Assembly: GCF_019977335.1 (NCBI RefSeq)
Contig: NZ_AP024653.1
Location: 2,480,001-2,544,000, forward strand
Length of the DNA: 64,000 nucleotides
Reading direction: 5' to 3'
Origin: Arthrobacter sp. NicSoilB4
GTDB taxonomy: Bacteria; Actinomycetota; Actinomycetes; Actinomycetales; Micrococcaceae
Part shown: positions 54,695-63,943 of the stretch, in pieces
Layout of the letters: each line of letters opens with the position of its first letter
How positions within the stretch are numbered: the stretch's first letter is position 1
Program-made: the position numbers and the translations under genes
The notes under the pieces: model-generated
What the model was told of the DNA's origin: nothing
The model's input: the letters and a program-made list of their open reading frames with translations, nothing else
The model's database searches: none

Positions 54695-57600
54695 CTAGTT
54701 GCCCAGCGTGAGCACCAGCTTGGGCGCCAGCGTGATGCCGGCCTCTTTGGAGTTGAGGTCCAGACCGTCGCTGCTGTTGGCGTCCATACCGAGAGAGAGC
54801 TGTTGGCCGAGCTCACCGGTAAGGCCGCTGACCGTCAGCGGAATGTTGTAACTTGTGTTGGTCGTTGTCGGGCCGAGCGTGCCGAGGCTGTTGCCGAGCA
54901 CCGGGCGGAGGCTGTACGTGATCCCGCCCTCGGTCCAGCTGTCATCAGCGACCAGCTTGACGTTCTGCGTGCCGATTGACCCACTCCCGGCGCTACGCAG
55001 CTGCAACGTCGCACTCTCCAGCGTCCTGCCCGCGTAGGCCGATAGGTCGAACTTCAAGTACGTGACCTCCACGGGGCTGTTGTCTACACCCAACATGACG
55101 CTCGTGCCAAAGTTCGCCCCCGCTGCCGCGCTCGTCACGTAGCTGTCGGCGGTGGCCGTGAGCGTGACGGTCTCCGAAGTGCCGCCGCCCGCGGTAGCCG
55201 TGGTGAACGTCCAGGTCTTGTCCGACGCCAACGCGTTACCGGCAGAATCCTTCACGCCCGCTGAGCCACCATTGATGGTCGCCGTGTAGGTCGTACCGGC
55301 CGCCAGATCCGCAGTCGGGTTCAACGTCGCAACGTTGTTTGTGCTGTTGTAGGACACAGCGGCTGGCACGGTCGTCGTCCCGGTCTTCAGCGTGAACGTG
55401 GCAGACGTGACCGTCGACGCAGTCATCGCTTCCGAGAACGTCCCCGTCACATTCGCCGTCACCGCCACACCAGTGGCACCGGCAGCCGGAGACGTAGCCG
55501 TCACGGTCGGGGCCGTCGTATCACCACCACCCCCACCGCCGCCGCTGCCGCTCAGCGTGAGCACCAGCTTGGGCGCGAGCGTGATGCCGGCCTCTTTGGA
55601 GTTGAGGTCCAGGCCGTCGCTGGTGTTGGCGTCCATACCGAGGGAGAGCTGTTGGCCGAGCTCACCGGCCAGGCCGCTGACGGTCAGGGGAACGTTGTAG
55701 CTGGTGTTGGTCGTTGTCGGGCCGAGCGTGCCGATGCTGGTGCCGAGCGTCGGACGGTTGTTGTACGTGATCCCGCCCTCGGTCCAGCTGTCATCAGCGA
55801 CCAGCTTGACGTTCTGCGTACCTGTTGACCCGCTCCCGGCACTATGCAGCTGCAGCGTCGCGCTCTCCACTGTCCTGCCCGCGTACGCCGAGAGGTCGAA
55901 CTTCAAGTACGTGGCCTCGACCGGGCTGTTGTCCACACCCAGCGTGGTACTCGTGCCAAAGTTCGTCCCCGTCGCCGCGCTCGTCACGTAGCTGTCAGCG
56001 GTGGCCGTGAGCGTGACGGTCTCCGGCGTGCCGCCGCCAGCGGAAGCCGTGGTGAACGTCCAGGTCTTGTCCGACGCCAACGCGTTACCGGCAGCATCTT
56101 TCACGCCCGTGGAGCCACCATTGATGGTCGCCGTGTAGGTCGTACCGGCCGCCAGATCCGCAGTCGGGTTCAACGTCGCAACGTTGTTTGTGCTGTTGTA
56201 GGACACAGCGGCCGGCACGGTCGTCGTCCCGGTCTTCAGCGTGAACGTGGCAGACGTGACCGTGGACGCATTCATAGCCTCCGAGAACGTCCCCGTCACA
56301 TTCGCCGTCACCGCCACACCAGTGGCACCGGCAGCCGGAGACGTAGCCGTCACGGTCGGGGCCGTCGTATCCCCGCCACCCCCACCGCCGGGGCCAGGCT
56401 CGAAGAAGTTCCAGTACCGGCTTGTGGCGTTCACATCGGCGAGCACCAGTACACCGCTGTTGGCCGTGCCCCGCGCCGAACTGTTGAGATTCTGCTTCGT
56501 CGACGTCACGTTGTGGACATACTGGTCGGCGTCCACGATACGAGCCGTCTTTGTGGTGGTGAAGTTGATGTTGTCCAGCGGCGTGGACTTCTCGTAGATC
56601 GCCCCGCCCGAGGTGGTGCAGACACCAGCGTTCGTCGTGCCACTCGGCTTCGGATAGGTAGCGAACGTACGCAGCCTCTGCGTGCTCTCATCAATCAAAA
56701 CGAGCACGCGGTTCGGGCACTCCGACACAGTCGCTATCGTGTTCGCGGACCACGTCGAACCATTGAATGACAACAGCTGGATCAGCGGCTGGGACGCCGA
56801 AATGAACGACGTCTTCACAGCGGCGAAGACCCGACCACCCGAGGAGTCCAGCCACTTCAAGTTCATGTGGTCATCACTGCTGCGCTGCCCCTTCACCGCC
56901 GCCACAGGAGTGGTCCAGGTGGTGTTGGTCTGTCCATCGACGTGGTAGCTCCAGTACATGCCGTCGGTGGCGTCACCGAGCTGACGGCTCCACATCACAC
57001 CAATTTTCCCGTCGTACGCGATCAAAGCCGAGGTGTCGTCCACCGACACGTTGCTCAACGACGCCGGATGCGGGAACGGCGTCCCCCACTTAACGCCGGC
57101 CGTGTCAGTGACGTTCAGATAGATCCGGTTCCCCTGCTGCCACGTGGCCCACAGACGACCAGTCGAGTCCTTGTCGATTGTCAGGGTCTCAACCCGCTGG
57201 TTGTTGATCTGTTCGGAACCTAGCAGTGTGTACGTCTTCTTGCTCGCGTCGTAGCTGTAACGCCGCAACGTCGTCGGGAAGTTCGGCTCAGCCGGCAGAC
57301 CGTCGTTGACGAACCGATAGCTCGCCACATACAAGGTCGACCCGTCCCACAACACATCATGATGAGTGTTCGCCCGAGTGTCCGTCGCCACACCCGTATT
57401 GACCCACGAGCTCGTGCCGCTGTTGTACCGGAAGATATGGAAATCCGAGCTGGCAGTGTCCCACAGGTTCCCCCACCAGCTCCCGTCGTTGAACCACAAC
57501 GCACTCGTGGCCCGCTTCGTGCCTGTCGGCGTCCCCGTCCCCAAATGCGACGGACCCTCAACCCCAACATCACCCGTGGCGGCCGACGCCTGAACCGGCA

Positions 57601-57703
57601 CCAGCAGAATTCCCAGCCCAACAAGCAGTGCTGCCAGGAGTGCGGCCAGCAGTGCATGGAGCCGCAGCTTCCGCGACCCGCGTCGACGATTACGGTTGCT
57701 CAT
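54695..57703 (-). CDS. Secreted multidomain protein with two Ig-like and DNRLRE-like repeats
   Basis: 1002 aa. An Arg-rich signal peptide ends near ASA (about residue 42). About 45-480 is a repeat-rich domain probably forming a beta-propeller (WGNLWDTASSDFHIF, LWATWQQGNRIYL). Then come two units, each an Ig-like Big_5 domain (TAPTVTATSPAAGATGVAV) and a DNRLRE/CBM96-like domain (TADSYVTSA...YLKFDLSAYAGRT), joined by Gly-rich linkers. DNRLRE domains bind polysaccharides. The ATG at 57703 has GGAAGGA; an in-frame GTG at 57826 also has GGAGG. It lies 77 nt upstream of the mini-ORF of the copy 2 operon. Confidence 0.8.
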   Translation of the reverse strand: MSNRNRRRGSRKLRLHALLAALLAALLVGLGILLVPVQASAATGDVGVEGPSHLGTGTPTGTKRATSALWFNDGSWWGNLWDTASSDFHIFRYNSGTSSWVNTGVATDTRANTHHDVLWDGSTLYVASYRFVNDGLPAEPNFPTTLRRYSYDASKKTYTLLGSEQINNQRVETLTIDKDSTGRLWATWQQGNRIYLNVTDTAGVKWGTPFPHPASLSNVSVDDTSALIAYDGKIGVMWSRQLGDATDGMYWSYHVDGQTNTTWTTPVAAVKGQRSSDDHMNLKWLDSSGGRVFAAVKTSFISASQPLIQLLSFNGSTWSANTIATVSECPNRVLVLIDESTQRLRTFATYPKPSGTTNAGVCTTSGGAIYEKSTPLDNINFTTTKTARIVDADQYVHNVTSTKQNLNSSARGTANSGVLVLADVNATSRYWNFFEPGPGGGGGGDTTAPTVTATSPAAGATGVAVTANVTGTFSEAMNASTVTSATFTLKTGTTTVPAAVSYNSTNNVATLNPTADLAAGTTYTATINGGSTGVKDAAGNALASDKTWTFTTASAGGGTPETVTLTATADSYVTSAATGTNFGTSTTLGVDNSPVEATYLKFDLSAYAGRTVESATLQLHSAGSGSTGTQNVKLVADDSWTEGGITYNNRPTLGTSIGTLGPTTTNTSYNVPLTVSGLAGELGQQLSLGMDANTSDGLDLNSKEAGITLAPKLVLTLSGSGGGGGGGDTTAPTVTATSPAAGATGVAVTANVTGTFSEAMTASTVTSATFTLKTGTTTVPAAVSYNSTNNVATLNPTADLAAGTTYTATINGGSAGVKDSAGNALASDKTWTFTTATAGGGTSETVTLTATADSYVTSAAAGANFGTSVMLGVDNSPVEVTYLKFDLSAYAGRTLESATLQLRSAGSGSIGTQNVKLVADDSWTEGGITYSLRPVLGNSLGTLGPTTTNTSYNIPLTVSGLTGELGQQLSLGMDANSSDGLDLNSKEAGITLAPKLVLTLGN
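54704..55552. repeat. Intragenic repeat unit 2 (3' copy)
   Basis: Encodes the second Ig-like plus DNRLRE pair. Offset 849 bp from the other unit. Nucleotide identity is very high in the Ig-like part and lower in the DNRLRE part. Confidence 0.85.
55553..56400. repeat. Intragenic repeat unit 1 (5' copy)
   Basis: Encodes the first Ig-like plus DNRLRE pair. The linker is Gly-rich. A recent in-frame duplication is implied by the high identity. Confidence 0.85.
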
Positions 57704-58912
57704 GTTTTCATCCTTCCGACATTCAAACTGTGAAGTCTTGACGGTGCCGATCCACCGAGCCCCCGGCCAGTCCGGCAAGCGATGGCTTTCCATGGCCGGT
57801 GGCAGTTCATTCACGCGTTCACTCACTGGGCTTTCCTCCAGGGTGCGCCGTTGGAACTGTCCTGCTGAGCCGGGTTGTGGAGACGTGAGCGAGCCGGGCC
57901 CGCGCAGGTAGCCGGCGGGCATGGGAGCACCCATCTGCGATGAGAACCTCGTTTGCGAACGAGGGCATGCGGCGAGTGACCCCGGGAAGAATCATTGCTT
58001 CATTTGGGGTAGGAATAACCGCACCTGCTGACGCTCTCGGTAACAAGGCGGTCAGGCCGGAGGGGGAAATTGGAAGCTGGGACAAATGCATCACCACTTC
58101 ATGACAATTACGGAATATCAAACGACGTCGTGCTTTTTGAAGCGCAACAATAGGGCTTGTCCGGTCATAGTCTGGTGTGTGGCCCCAGCTGTCTTAGCCA
58201 TTCCCCGTGTCGTAGAGCCTATGGTCGGCCCCCAAGGAGTGTCACGAGTAGGCCATACTTGCTTTCCCTGCTATATCCACTCGGTAAGTACCGGGATTAT
58301 GCGCCCCTTCTTCTCCAGGCCTGGTCAGGTCCACCTGAGTTGAGATGTCGAGGTGTTGTCGGCGTGGCGGCTGGAGGGAGACATCCCTGGCTCTGTGAAT
58401 GGGTGGCGACTAAACAACCCATTTCCCGTGGAAACCCCGGCGTGCATTACTCCTGTTCCTGCTCCGGGCGGGAGCAGAAACCGCAGTGGTACAGCACCTT
58501 TTCGACGCAATCCAGCGCATATCCGCCCGATTGAACCGTGAGGATACTAATCGACCTTGTATCAATCCATATGCCCGGAACACCTGGCGCGCAGATCGGC
58601 ACGAACGGTCCGATCGGGGATAGAGGAAGTCGGCTGCGTCAGGATTCCCGCCGGGCCGCGGCGGCCAATTGAAAGTGGATAGGCAACGCGAGCTGGACGG
58701 GCGACACACCGACAGGCTCGTCAAGCAGCTCGTTGATCGAGGTCTGCCCTTCCAGTTCCACAGTCATGTTCGAGTCCATGTCTTGAGCCTATGCGCAGCG
58801 GGCGCATGGTCCGCTGAGGGACACGGCGATGGTGGCATCCGCGGCACCAGCGGCCTCGACGATCCTGGACTTTATCCTGGCCGGTCCTGGGCCGAATGAT
58901 CCGCTGGCCGAC
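57704..58912. other. Long gene-poor stretch at the right edge of the accessory region
   Basis: 1.2 kb with no convincing gene on either strand apart from a possible 46-codon relic at 58639-58779. Base composition is lower in G+C near 58080-58160 and 58500-58580. It must hold the promoter of the secreted protein. Open frames here lack ribosome sites and family features. It looks like decayed DNA. Confidence 0.6.
58639..58779 (-). pseudogene. Short ORF, possible truncated ribbon-helix-helix protein
   Basis: 46 codons from the ATG at 58779. The end VQLALPIHFQLAAAARRES resembles the first strand and helix of ribbon-helix-helix repressors or antitoxins (xLPxxLxxxxxxxAxREGRS), then stops. No second helix follows in any frame I could see. 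It lies on the same strand as the MarR gene, 133 nt after its stop. The identity is a guess from pattern. Confidence 0.3.
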
Positions 58913-59395
58913 CTAGTTGGCCTCGACGGGCAGGCTTGGCTCCGGAGCGTTTACGATCGCCTTTGCCTCAGTGGAGGACATCTTGGTAGCCAGTTCGGTG
59001 ACGACCGCCCGGAGCTCCTGCCTGAGCACGTCCGGGTCAATTGAGGCGGCGGCCAGCACGGAACGTTCCATGTCCGCGGCCTCGGCAACTGCCTCGCGGC
59101 CCCGGTCCGTCAGGGACACAACGTGGCTGCGGCGGTCGGAGGCACTGCGCTGACGCGAGATGTGACCGTGGGCTTCCAGCCGGCTCAGTGTCTTTCCCAT
59201 GGTCTGCGCCTGGACGCGCACCAGTTGGGCAAGCTGGGCCTGGGTCATGGGTCCATTGGCGGAGAGCACTTCCATGGCGATAACACCGGCATGGGTCAGG
59301 CCAATGGCCCCCAGCTTCTCGTTCCAGGAGTGTTCAACAAGGCGTGCTGCCGTGGACAATAGGCGCCCCGTGGGCCAGCGATCCATATCAGGCAT
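58913..59395 (-). CDS. MarR-family transcriptional regulator
   Basis: 160 aa. A winged helix with GPMTQAQLAQLVRVQAQTMGKTLSRLEAHGHISRQRSASDRRSHVVSLTDRGR matches MarR helices 3-4 and the beta wing (SDRRSHVVSLT). The start at 59395 (MPDMDRW) is preferred; an internal ATG nine nt later is possible. It is divergent from the Bcp peroxiredoxin gene with 96 nt between, which suggests an oxidative-stress target as for OhrR/MarR proteins; no sensing Cys is seen, so this is weak. Confidence 0.86.
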   Translation of the reverse strand: MPDMDRWPTGRLLSTAARLVEHSWNEKLGAIGLTHAGVIAMEVLSANGPMTQAQLAQLVRVQAQTMGKTLSRLEAHGHISRQRSASDRRSHVVSLTDRGREAVAEAADMERSVLAAASIDPDVLRQELRAVVTELATKMSSTEAKAIVNAPEPSLPVEAN

Positions 59396-59491
59396 ACCAA
59401 AGAGTATAGCGAGCGCAAGATTCGGCGGCCGCACCAACCCTCACTAGGCTGGAATATCACCACCTACAACAGCCCTGAGAAGGAGCACAAC

Positions 59492-59965
59492 TTGCCTGAA
59501 CGACTCATCCCCGGCGATCCGGCGCCTGCTTTCACCTTGAAGAATTCGGAAGGGCAAGACGTCTCCCTCGCGGACTTCCTGGGCCGCAGCACGGTGGTCT
59601 ACTTCTACCCGGCAGCCTCCACCCCGGGCTGCACGAAGCAGGCCTGCGACTTCCGGGATTCCCTGGCGTCCCTTCAGCAGGCCGGCTACGACGTGGTGGG
59701 CATCTCCCCCGACCCCGTGGACAAACTCGCCAGGTTCGCAGCTGAAGAAGGCCTGGACTTCCCCCTGCTGTCCGATCTGGACCACACAGTCGCCGAGGCG
59801 TACGCGGCCTGGGGCGAGAAGAAGAACTATGGCAAGACGTACCAAGGACTTATCCGGTCCACGGTAGTTATCGACCCCGAGGGAAAGGTCGCGGTTGCCC
59901 AGTACAACGTCCGGGCCACCGGGCATGTCGCCAAACTCCGCAGGGACCTCAAAATCGACTCCTGA
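59492..59965 (+). CDS. bcp: Thioredoxin-dependent peroxiredoxin Bcp
   Basis: 157 aa. The peroxidatic Cys47 lies in STPGCTKQACDFRD with the resolving Cys52 five residues later, the atypical 2-Cys Bcp/PrxQ pattern. It reduces hydrogen and organic peroxides in the cytoplasm using thioredoxin. The start is TTG at 59492, with AGAAGGAG upstream; no ATG or GTG lies nearby. It is divergent from the MarR gene. Confidence 0.93.
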   Translation: MPERLIPGDPAPAFTLKNSEGQDVSLADFLGRSTVVYFYPAASTPGCTKQACDFRDSLASLQQAGYDVVGISPDPVDKLARFAAEEGLDFPLLSDLDHTVAEAYAAWGEKKNYGKTYQGLIRSTVVIDPEGKVAVAQYNVRATGHVAKLRRDLKIDS

Positions 59966-60126
59966 CCGGCACATCCTTCGCGGCCCGGACAAGTGCCAGC
60001 CGAGGCGCCCTCGGGGCTCGCGGTCCCGGCGTTCCGATCATCCGCTGAGAGTGATGCGTCCAGGCCGCCCGACGGGATACCTTCGCTGAAGGTCCGCGCC
60101 CCTGTGGCGTCACGGGATGGAGCAGC

Positions 60127-60810
60127 GTGCTTGAACTGATCGCGGAGCTGGTGCCGCAGGCCATCGGCATGGCGGCCAGCCCGCTCCCGCTGATCGCCGT
60201 GCTGCTGATGATCCTTTCTCCAAATGGCCGGGGCAGGAGCATCGGCTTCGCCGTGGGCAGGGTCCTCGCGGTCCTGGTGACGGCGCTAGCGGCGGCGGCC
60301 CTCTCCGACGTAGCCACCCAGGGGTCAGGCGGCACACGCGTGGGCGCAGTCATCCGTCTCGTACTAGGCGTGGGACTCATCCTCCTGGCGCTCTCCAAGT
60401 TCCGTTCGCGGCCGAAGGGCGCCGCCGAACCGAAGATCCCCGGGTGGATGCAGTCCCTGGGCGGCATGCCACCCGCGAAGGCCCTGCGGACGGCATTCCT
60501 GGTCACCGCGATCAATCCGAAAGAACTGATCTTCGGCGTCGCGGCCGGCGTGGTGATCGGAAGTGCGGGCATCCCGCCAGGGATAGCTGCCGCCGCCCTG
60601 CTCATCTACACGGCAATGGCCACGATCACCGTCGTAGTGCCGGTGGTGGCCCATCTTCTGCTCGGCGATCCAGTGCGCCGGGCGCTGGAACCGGCCAAGA
60701 CCTGGCTGGTGCGCTACTACGACATCATCATCGCCGTCGTGCTCGCCATAATTGGCTCGGTCATGACCGGCAGGGCCGCGCCGGCATCTAGGCCGAGACG
60801 TGTGCCGTGA
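60127..60810 (+). CDS. GAP-family/LysE-like membrane transporter
   Basis: 227 aa with six hydrophobic segments. The conserved pattern PLIAVLLMILSPNGRGRSIGFAVGR and the central NPKELIFGVAAG are typical of the GAP/Sap group of LysE-type exporters. GTG start. In mycobacteria a GAP protein takes part in glycopeptidolipid export; here the substrate is unknown. It is followed by tRNA-Leu. Confidence 0.8.
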   Translation: MLELIAELVPQAIGMAASPLPLIAVLLMILSPNGRGRSIGFAVGRVLAVLVTALAAAALSDVATQGSGGTRVGAVIRLVLGVGLILLALSKFRSRPKGAAEPKIPGWMQSLGGMPPAKALRTAFLVTAINPKELIFGVAAGVVIGSAGIPPGIAAAALLIYTAMATITVVVPVVAHLLLGDPVRRALEPAKTWLVRYYDIIIAVVLAIIGSVMTGRAAPASRPRRVP

Positions 60811-60874
60811 AATGTACAATGGAGCCTGGTATCCGCCTCGGCGGTCCCTTGGACCGGCCAGGTGCGGGCGCCCC

Positions 60875-60956
60875 GCGCGAGTGGTGAAATTGGCAGACAC
60901 GCAGGATTTAGGTTCCTGTGCCTTCGGGCGTGGGGGTTCAAGTCCCCCCTTGCGCA
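60875..60956 (+). tRNA. tRNA-Leu (TAG)
   Basis: 82 nt, including the long variable arm of a class II tRNA (TGCCTTCGGGCG). The acceptor stem GCGCGAG pairs with CTTGCGC, with one G-T pair. The anticodon loop ATTTAGG gives TAG, reading CUA/CUG. CCA is not encoded. Confidence 0.96.
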
Positions 60957-60962
60957 CATAGT

Positions 60963-60998
60963 AAAGAGTCCCGGTCTTCGGACCGGGACTCTTTTGCT
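60963..60998 (+). terminator. Intrinsic terminator of tRNA-Leu
   Basis: A perfect 14-bp stem AAAGAGTCCCGGTC with a TTCG tetraloop, followed by TTTT. Confidence 0.95.
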
Positions 60999-61110
60999 TA
61001 AGTGCGGCTGCTTACTGCGGCTTTAAGCCGGCTGCCGACGCCCGGCCCCTGCCGGAAACCGCTCAAAACCGGGTCGGTTCGGCCGTCAATCGATCCTGCA
61101 AAAAGAATTT

Positions 61111-61149
61111 CCATCCGGCACCCATCCGTTTCCCCCGAGCCCGCGAATA
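61111..61149 (+). promoter_or_regulatory. SigK-like promoter of the fasciclin gene
   Basis: CCATCC (61122-61127), 15 nt, GCGAAT (61143-61148). The mycobacterial SigK promoter, as I recall it, is CCATCC-N15/16-CCGAAT and drives the fasciclin genes mpt70/mpt83. It lies 105 nt upstream of the ATG. A further CCATCC is at 61111. Confidence 0.5.
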
Positions 61150-61253
61150 CCCATTGAGACACCAACCAAGGGTCGGTGCCCAACAAGTCGGACAAGGGCC
61201 AGAGCGGCAATAGCGCCGCTGGCAACGATCGGCACTACAAAGGAGAAACCGAA

Positions 61254-61928
61254 ATGCAGAACATCAAGCGCACGACTCTTTCCGTTGCAGGAATCGCTGC
61301 TGCAGCCATGCTCAGCCTTACTGCCTGTGGCGGAGCAGCCACCACGGCACCCGCATCCTCGGCCCCGGCCTCCAAGCCGATGGAAACAAGCATGGCCCCG
61401 TCGCCGTCCGCCAGCTCGGCAGCAGCCATGGATCCGGCCGCCAACCTTGTTGGGGCCGGCTGCGCAGGCTACGCCGCCCAGGTCCCCAGCGGCGCCGGCT
61501 CAGTCTCCGGAATGGCCCTCGACCCGGTAGCCGTCGCGGCGTCCAACAACCCGATCCTCACCACGCTGACCGCCGCTGTTTCCGGCAAGCTCAACCCGAA
61601 GGTCAACTTGGTGGACACCCTGAATGGCAGCGAATTCACGGTCTTCGCACCGACGGATGACGCCTTCGCCAAGATCGATCCCGCCACGATCGAAACGCTG
61701 AAGACGGACGATGCCCTGCTCAGCAAGATCCTGACCTACCACGTTGTTCCGGGCAAGATCAGCCCCGACGAGATCGTCGGCACCCACAAGACTGTCCAGG
61801 GCGGATCCGTGACGGTGACCGGCACCAAGGACGCGCTTAAGGTCGACGACGCCAGCGTTGTTTGCGGCGGCGTCATGACCGCCAACGCCACTGTCTACAT
61901 GGTCGACTCGGTCCTGATGCCCAAGTAG
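61254..61928 (+). CDS. Fasciclin-domain lipoprotein
   Basis: 224 aa. Lipobox LTAC (Cys25), a Ser/Ala/Pro linker, then a FAS1 domain (about residues 70-224) with [36 protein letters not shown] and [14 protein letters not shown]1 domains mediate adhesion; MPT83 of M. tuberculosis is a homologous lipoprotein. The ATG at 61254 has AAAGGAGA 9 nt upstream; the frame is open earlier without a signal peptide. The upstream SigK-like promoter and the terminator at 61987 make it a single-gene unit. Confidence 0.92.
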   Translation: MQNIKRTTLSVAGIAAAAMLSLTACGGAATTAPASSAPASKPMETSMAPSPSASSAAAMDPAANLVGAGCAGYAAQVPSGAGSVSGMALDPVAVAASNNPILTTLTAAVSGKLNPKVNLVDTLNGSEFTVFAPTDDAFAKIDPATIETLKTDDALLSKILTYHVVPGKISPDEIVGTHKTVQGGSVTVTGTKDALKVDDASVVCGGVMTANATVYMVDSVLMPK

Positions 61929-61986
61929 GCAGCACCAAACCCTCCTGCCGCGGTTCCAGCCTGACTCACTGGAACAACTAGGAGAA

Positions 61987-62023
61987 ACGAAGGCCCGCAC
62001 CGCTGGTGCGGGCCTTCGTTTTT
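61987..62023 (+). terminator. Intrinsic terminator of the fasciclin gene
   Basis: A 15-bp stem (ACGAAGGCCCGCACC and its complement) with a 3-nt loop, followed by TTTTT. Confidence 0.93.
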
Positions 62024-62134
62024 CCTGCATGGACGAGGGCACGGCCGGCTCACAGGGATCGCCCGGGCCGGTCAACTAGAATGAGGCTGTTCCGCAGCCG
62101 GCGGTCCATCCAGTTCCCCAGAGGTGATTCCCGA

Positions 62135-63865
62135 GTGCCCAGAAGTACAGTGCCCAGCCGTACCGTGCGCCCCCGCAATATGCAGGGCCGTGGAGCGCGG
62201 GCCGGCGCACTGCGCCGCATCGCGGCCGGCGTGGCCGTGCTCCTGACCTTGCCCCTCGCCGCCTGTACGGGCACGCCCGGCCCCGGACCCGGCTCCGCCA
62301 CCTCCTCGGCCAGCCCCACGGATTCCGGCCCCAGCGCCGTCTTCACCTTCGGCACCGCCGCGCAGCCGCTCGGGCTGGATCCGGCCGTGGTCTCCGACAT
62401 CGAGTCCTACCGGATCACCCGCCAGGTCCTGGAGGGACTGGTCGGCGTGGACCAGACCACGGGTCAGCCCACGCCGCTGCTGGCCACCCAGTGGAAGACG
62501 AGCGACGACGGCCGCGCCTACACGTTCAAGCTCCGCGAGAAGGTCACCTTCCAGGACGGGACGGTCTTCGACGCCGCAGCAGTCTGCAGCAACTTCGACC
62601 GCTGGTTCAACTTCTCCAGCGCGCTGCGGCAGCAGGCGCCGGGGACCACATTCAAGGGCGTTTTCAAGGCCCATGCCGATCAGGCGTCGCTCTCCATCTA
62701 CAAGGGATGCACCGCCGCCGCCCCGGACAACGTCACGATCGAACTGACCCAGCCTTTTACCGGATTCCTGCAGGCCCTCACGCTGCCCGCCTTCGCCATG
62801 TCCTCGCCGCAGGCGCTTGCGGCCAAAAACGCCGATGAGCTGAACCAGAGCCGTGACGGCCAGCCCGTCTCCGCCTACGGGCTCCATCCGGTGGGGACCG
62901 GCCCCTATGTCTTCAGTTCCTGGGACCCGGGCAGCATCACGCTCGCCAGCAACAAGGACTACTGGGGCGACAAAGGCCAGATCGGCACGATCAACTTTGT
63001 CACCTACGATCACACCCAGACCCGGATGCAGGCCCTGCTCGACGGGAAGATCGACGCCTACGACGCCGTAACCATCGGCAACTTCGACCAGCTGGTCAAG
63101 CGCGGCCAGCAGATCGTGCAACGCGATCCCTTCTCCGTCATGTACCTCGGCATGAACCAGGAAGTGCCCATCCTGCAAAACGTCAAGGTCCGCCAGGCCA
63201 TCGAAATGGCCTTGGACAAAGACACCCTGATCCGAAAATTCTTCATCGACAACACGGCCCAGGCGACGCAGTTCGTCCCGCCGAAGCTCAGCGGTTTCAA
63301 CAACAACGCCCCCGCCCTGGGCCACAACCCGGCGAAGGCCAAGGAACTGCTCACCGAGGCCGGCTACCAGGGCGAGGAACTGAAGTTCTACTACCCGCTG
63401 AACGTCACCCGGCCCTATCTCCCGACGCCGGAAAAGGTCTACGCGGAAATCAGCAAGCAGCTGACCGCCGTGGGGCTGAACATCAAGCCGGTGCCCGTGG
63501 AATGGTCCGAAGGCTACCTGCAGAAGGTCACCTCCCCCGGCGACCACGGCCTCCACCTGCTGGGCTGGAACGGTTCCTATGCCGACCCGGACAACTTCGT
63601 GGGCCCGCTCTTCGGCGAGAACACCGGCGAGTTCGGCTACCAGGACCCGCAGGTCTTTTCCAAGATCGCCCGGGCGCGCGGCCTGCCGGACGGCAAGGAG
63701 CGGACGGAGGAATACCAGACCATCAACGCGCAGATCGCCGCCACGGTGCCCGCAGTGCCGATCGCTTTCCCGATCTCGGCGCTGGCCCTCTCCGACCGCG
63801 TGCTGAAGTATCCGGCGTCGCCGGTCCTGAACGAAGTTTTCACAAAGGTGGAGCTAAAGCCTTGA
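62135..63865 (+). CDS. ABC transporter substrate-binding lipoprotein, family 5
   Basis: 576 aa. Lipobox LAAC (Cys44), a Ser/Gly/Pro linker, then an oligopeptide/nickel-binding (SBP_bac_5) domain with EKVTFQDGTVFDAAAV, GTGPYVFSSWDPG and VRQAIEMALDKD. It would bind peptides or similar ligands outside the membrane. GTG at 62135 is chosen for AGAGGTG 8 nt upstream; an internal ATG at 62180 would also leave a complete signal. No permease or ATPase gene follows within the window, and the next gene is mqo, so it is either a stand-alone binder or served elsewhere. Confidence 0.88.
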   Translation: MPRSTVPSRTVRPRNMQGRGARAGALRRIAAGVAVLLTLPLAACTGTPGPGPGSATSSASPTDSGPSAVFTFGTAAQPLGLDPAVVSDIESYRITRQVLEGLVGVDQTTGQPTPLLATQWKTSDDGRAYTFKLREKVTFQDGTVFDAAAVCSNFDRWFNFSSALRQQAPGTTFKGVFKAHADQASLSIYKGCTAAAPDNVTIELTQPFTGFLQALTLPAFAMSSPQALAAKNADELNQSRDGQPVSAYGLHPVGTGPYVFSSWDPGSITLASNKDYWGDKGQIGTINFVTYDHTQTRMQALLDGKIDAYDAVTIGNFDQLVKRGQQIVQRDPFSVMYLGMNQEVPILQNVKVRQAIEMALDKDTLIRKFFIDNTAQATQFVPPKLSGFNNNAPALGHNPAKAKELLTEAGYQGEELKFYYPLNVTRPYLPTPEKVYAEISKQLTAVGLNIKPVPVEWSEGYLQKVTSPGDHGLHLLGWNGSYADPDNFVGPLFGENTGEFGYQDPQVFSKIARARGLPDGKERTEEYQTINAQIAATVPAVPIAFPISALALSDRVLKYPASPVLNEVFTKVELKP

Positions 63866-63943
63866 CGGACGGAGCCAATTTCAGTAAGAGGCCGGTGCGG
63901 GATATTCTGTGACAGCCAGACCCGCTGCTATCGGAGACTGATT

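Noticed and set aside
57704..57934. N-terminal extension of the secreted protein to 1079 aa
   Set aside because: The frame is open, but the Arg-rich signal peptide starts at 57703 with a good ribosome site; the extension would bury the signal.
58140..58320. Possible IS end (GGGCTTGTCCGGTCA and following)
   Set aside because: It resembles an IS terminus in style only. I found no matching inverted end or transposase frame nearby.
58639..58779. Lasso-peptide or other RiPP precursor
   Set aside because: No lasso cyclase or protease gene is near, no suitable core ring residues follow a leader, and the HPr-kinase-like gene is about 8 kb away in another context.
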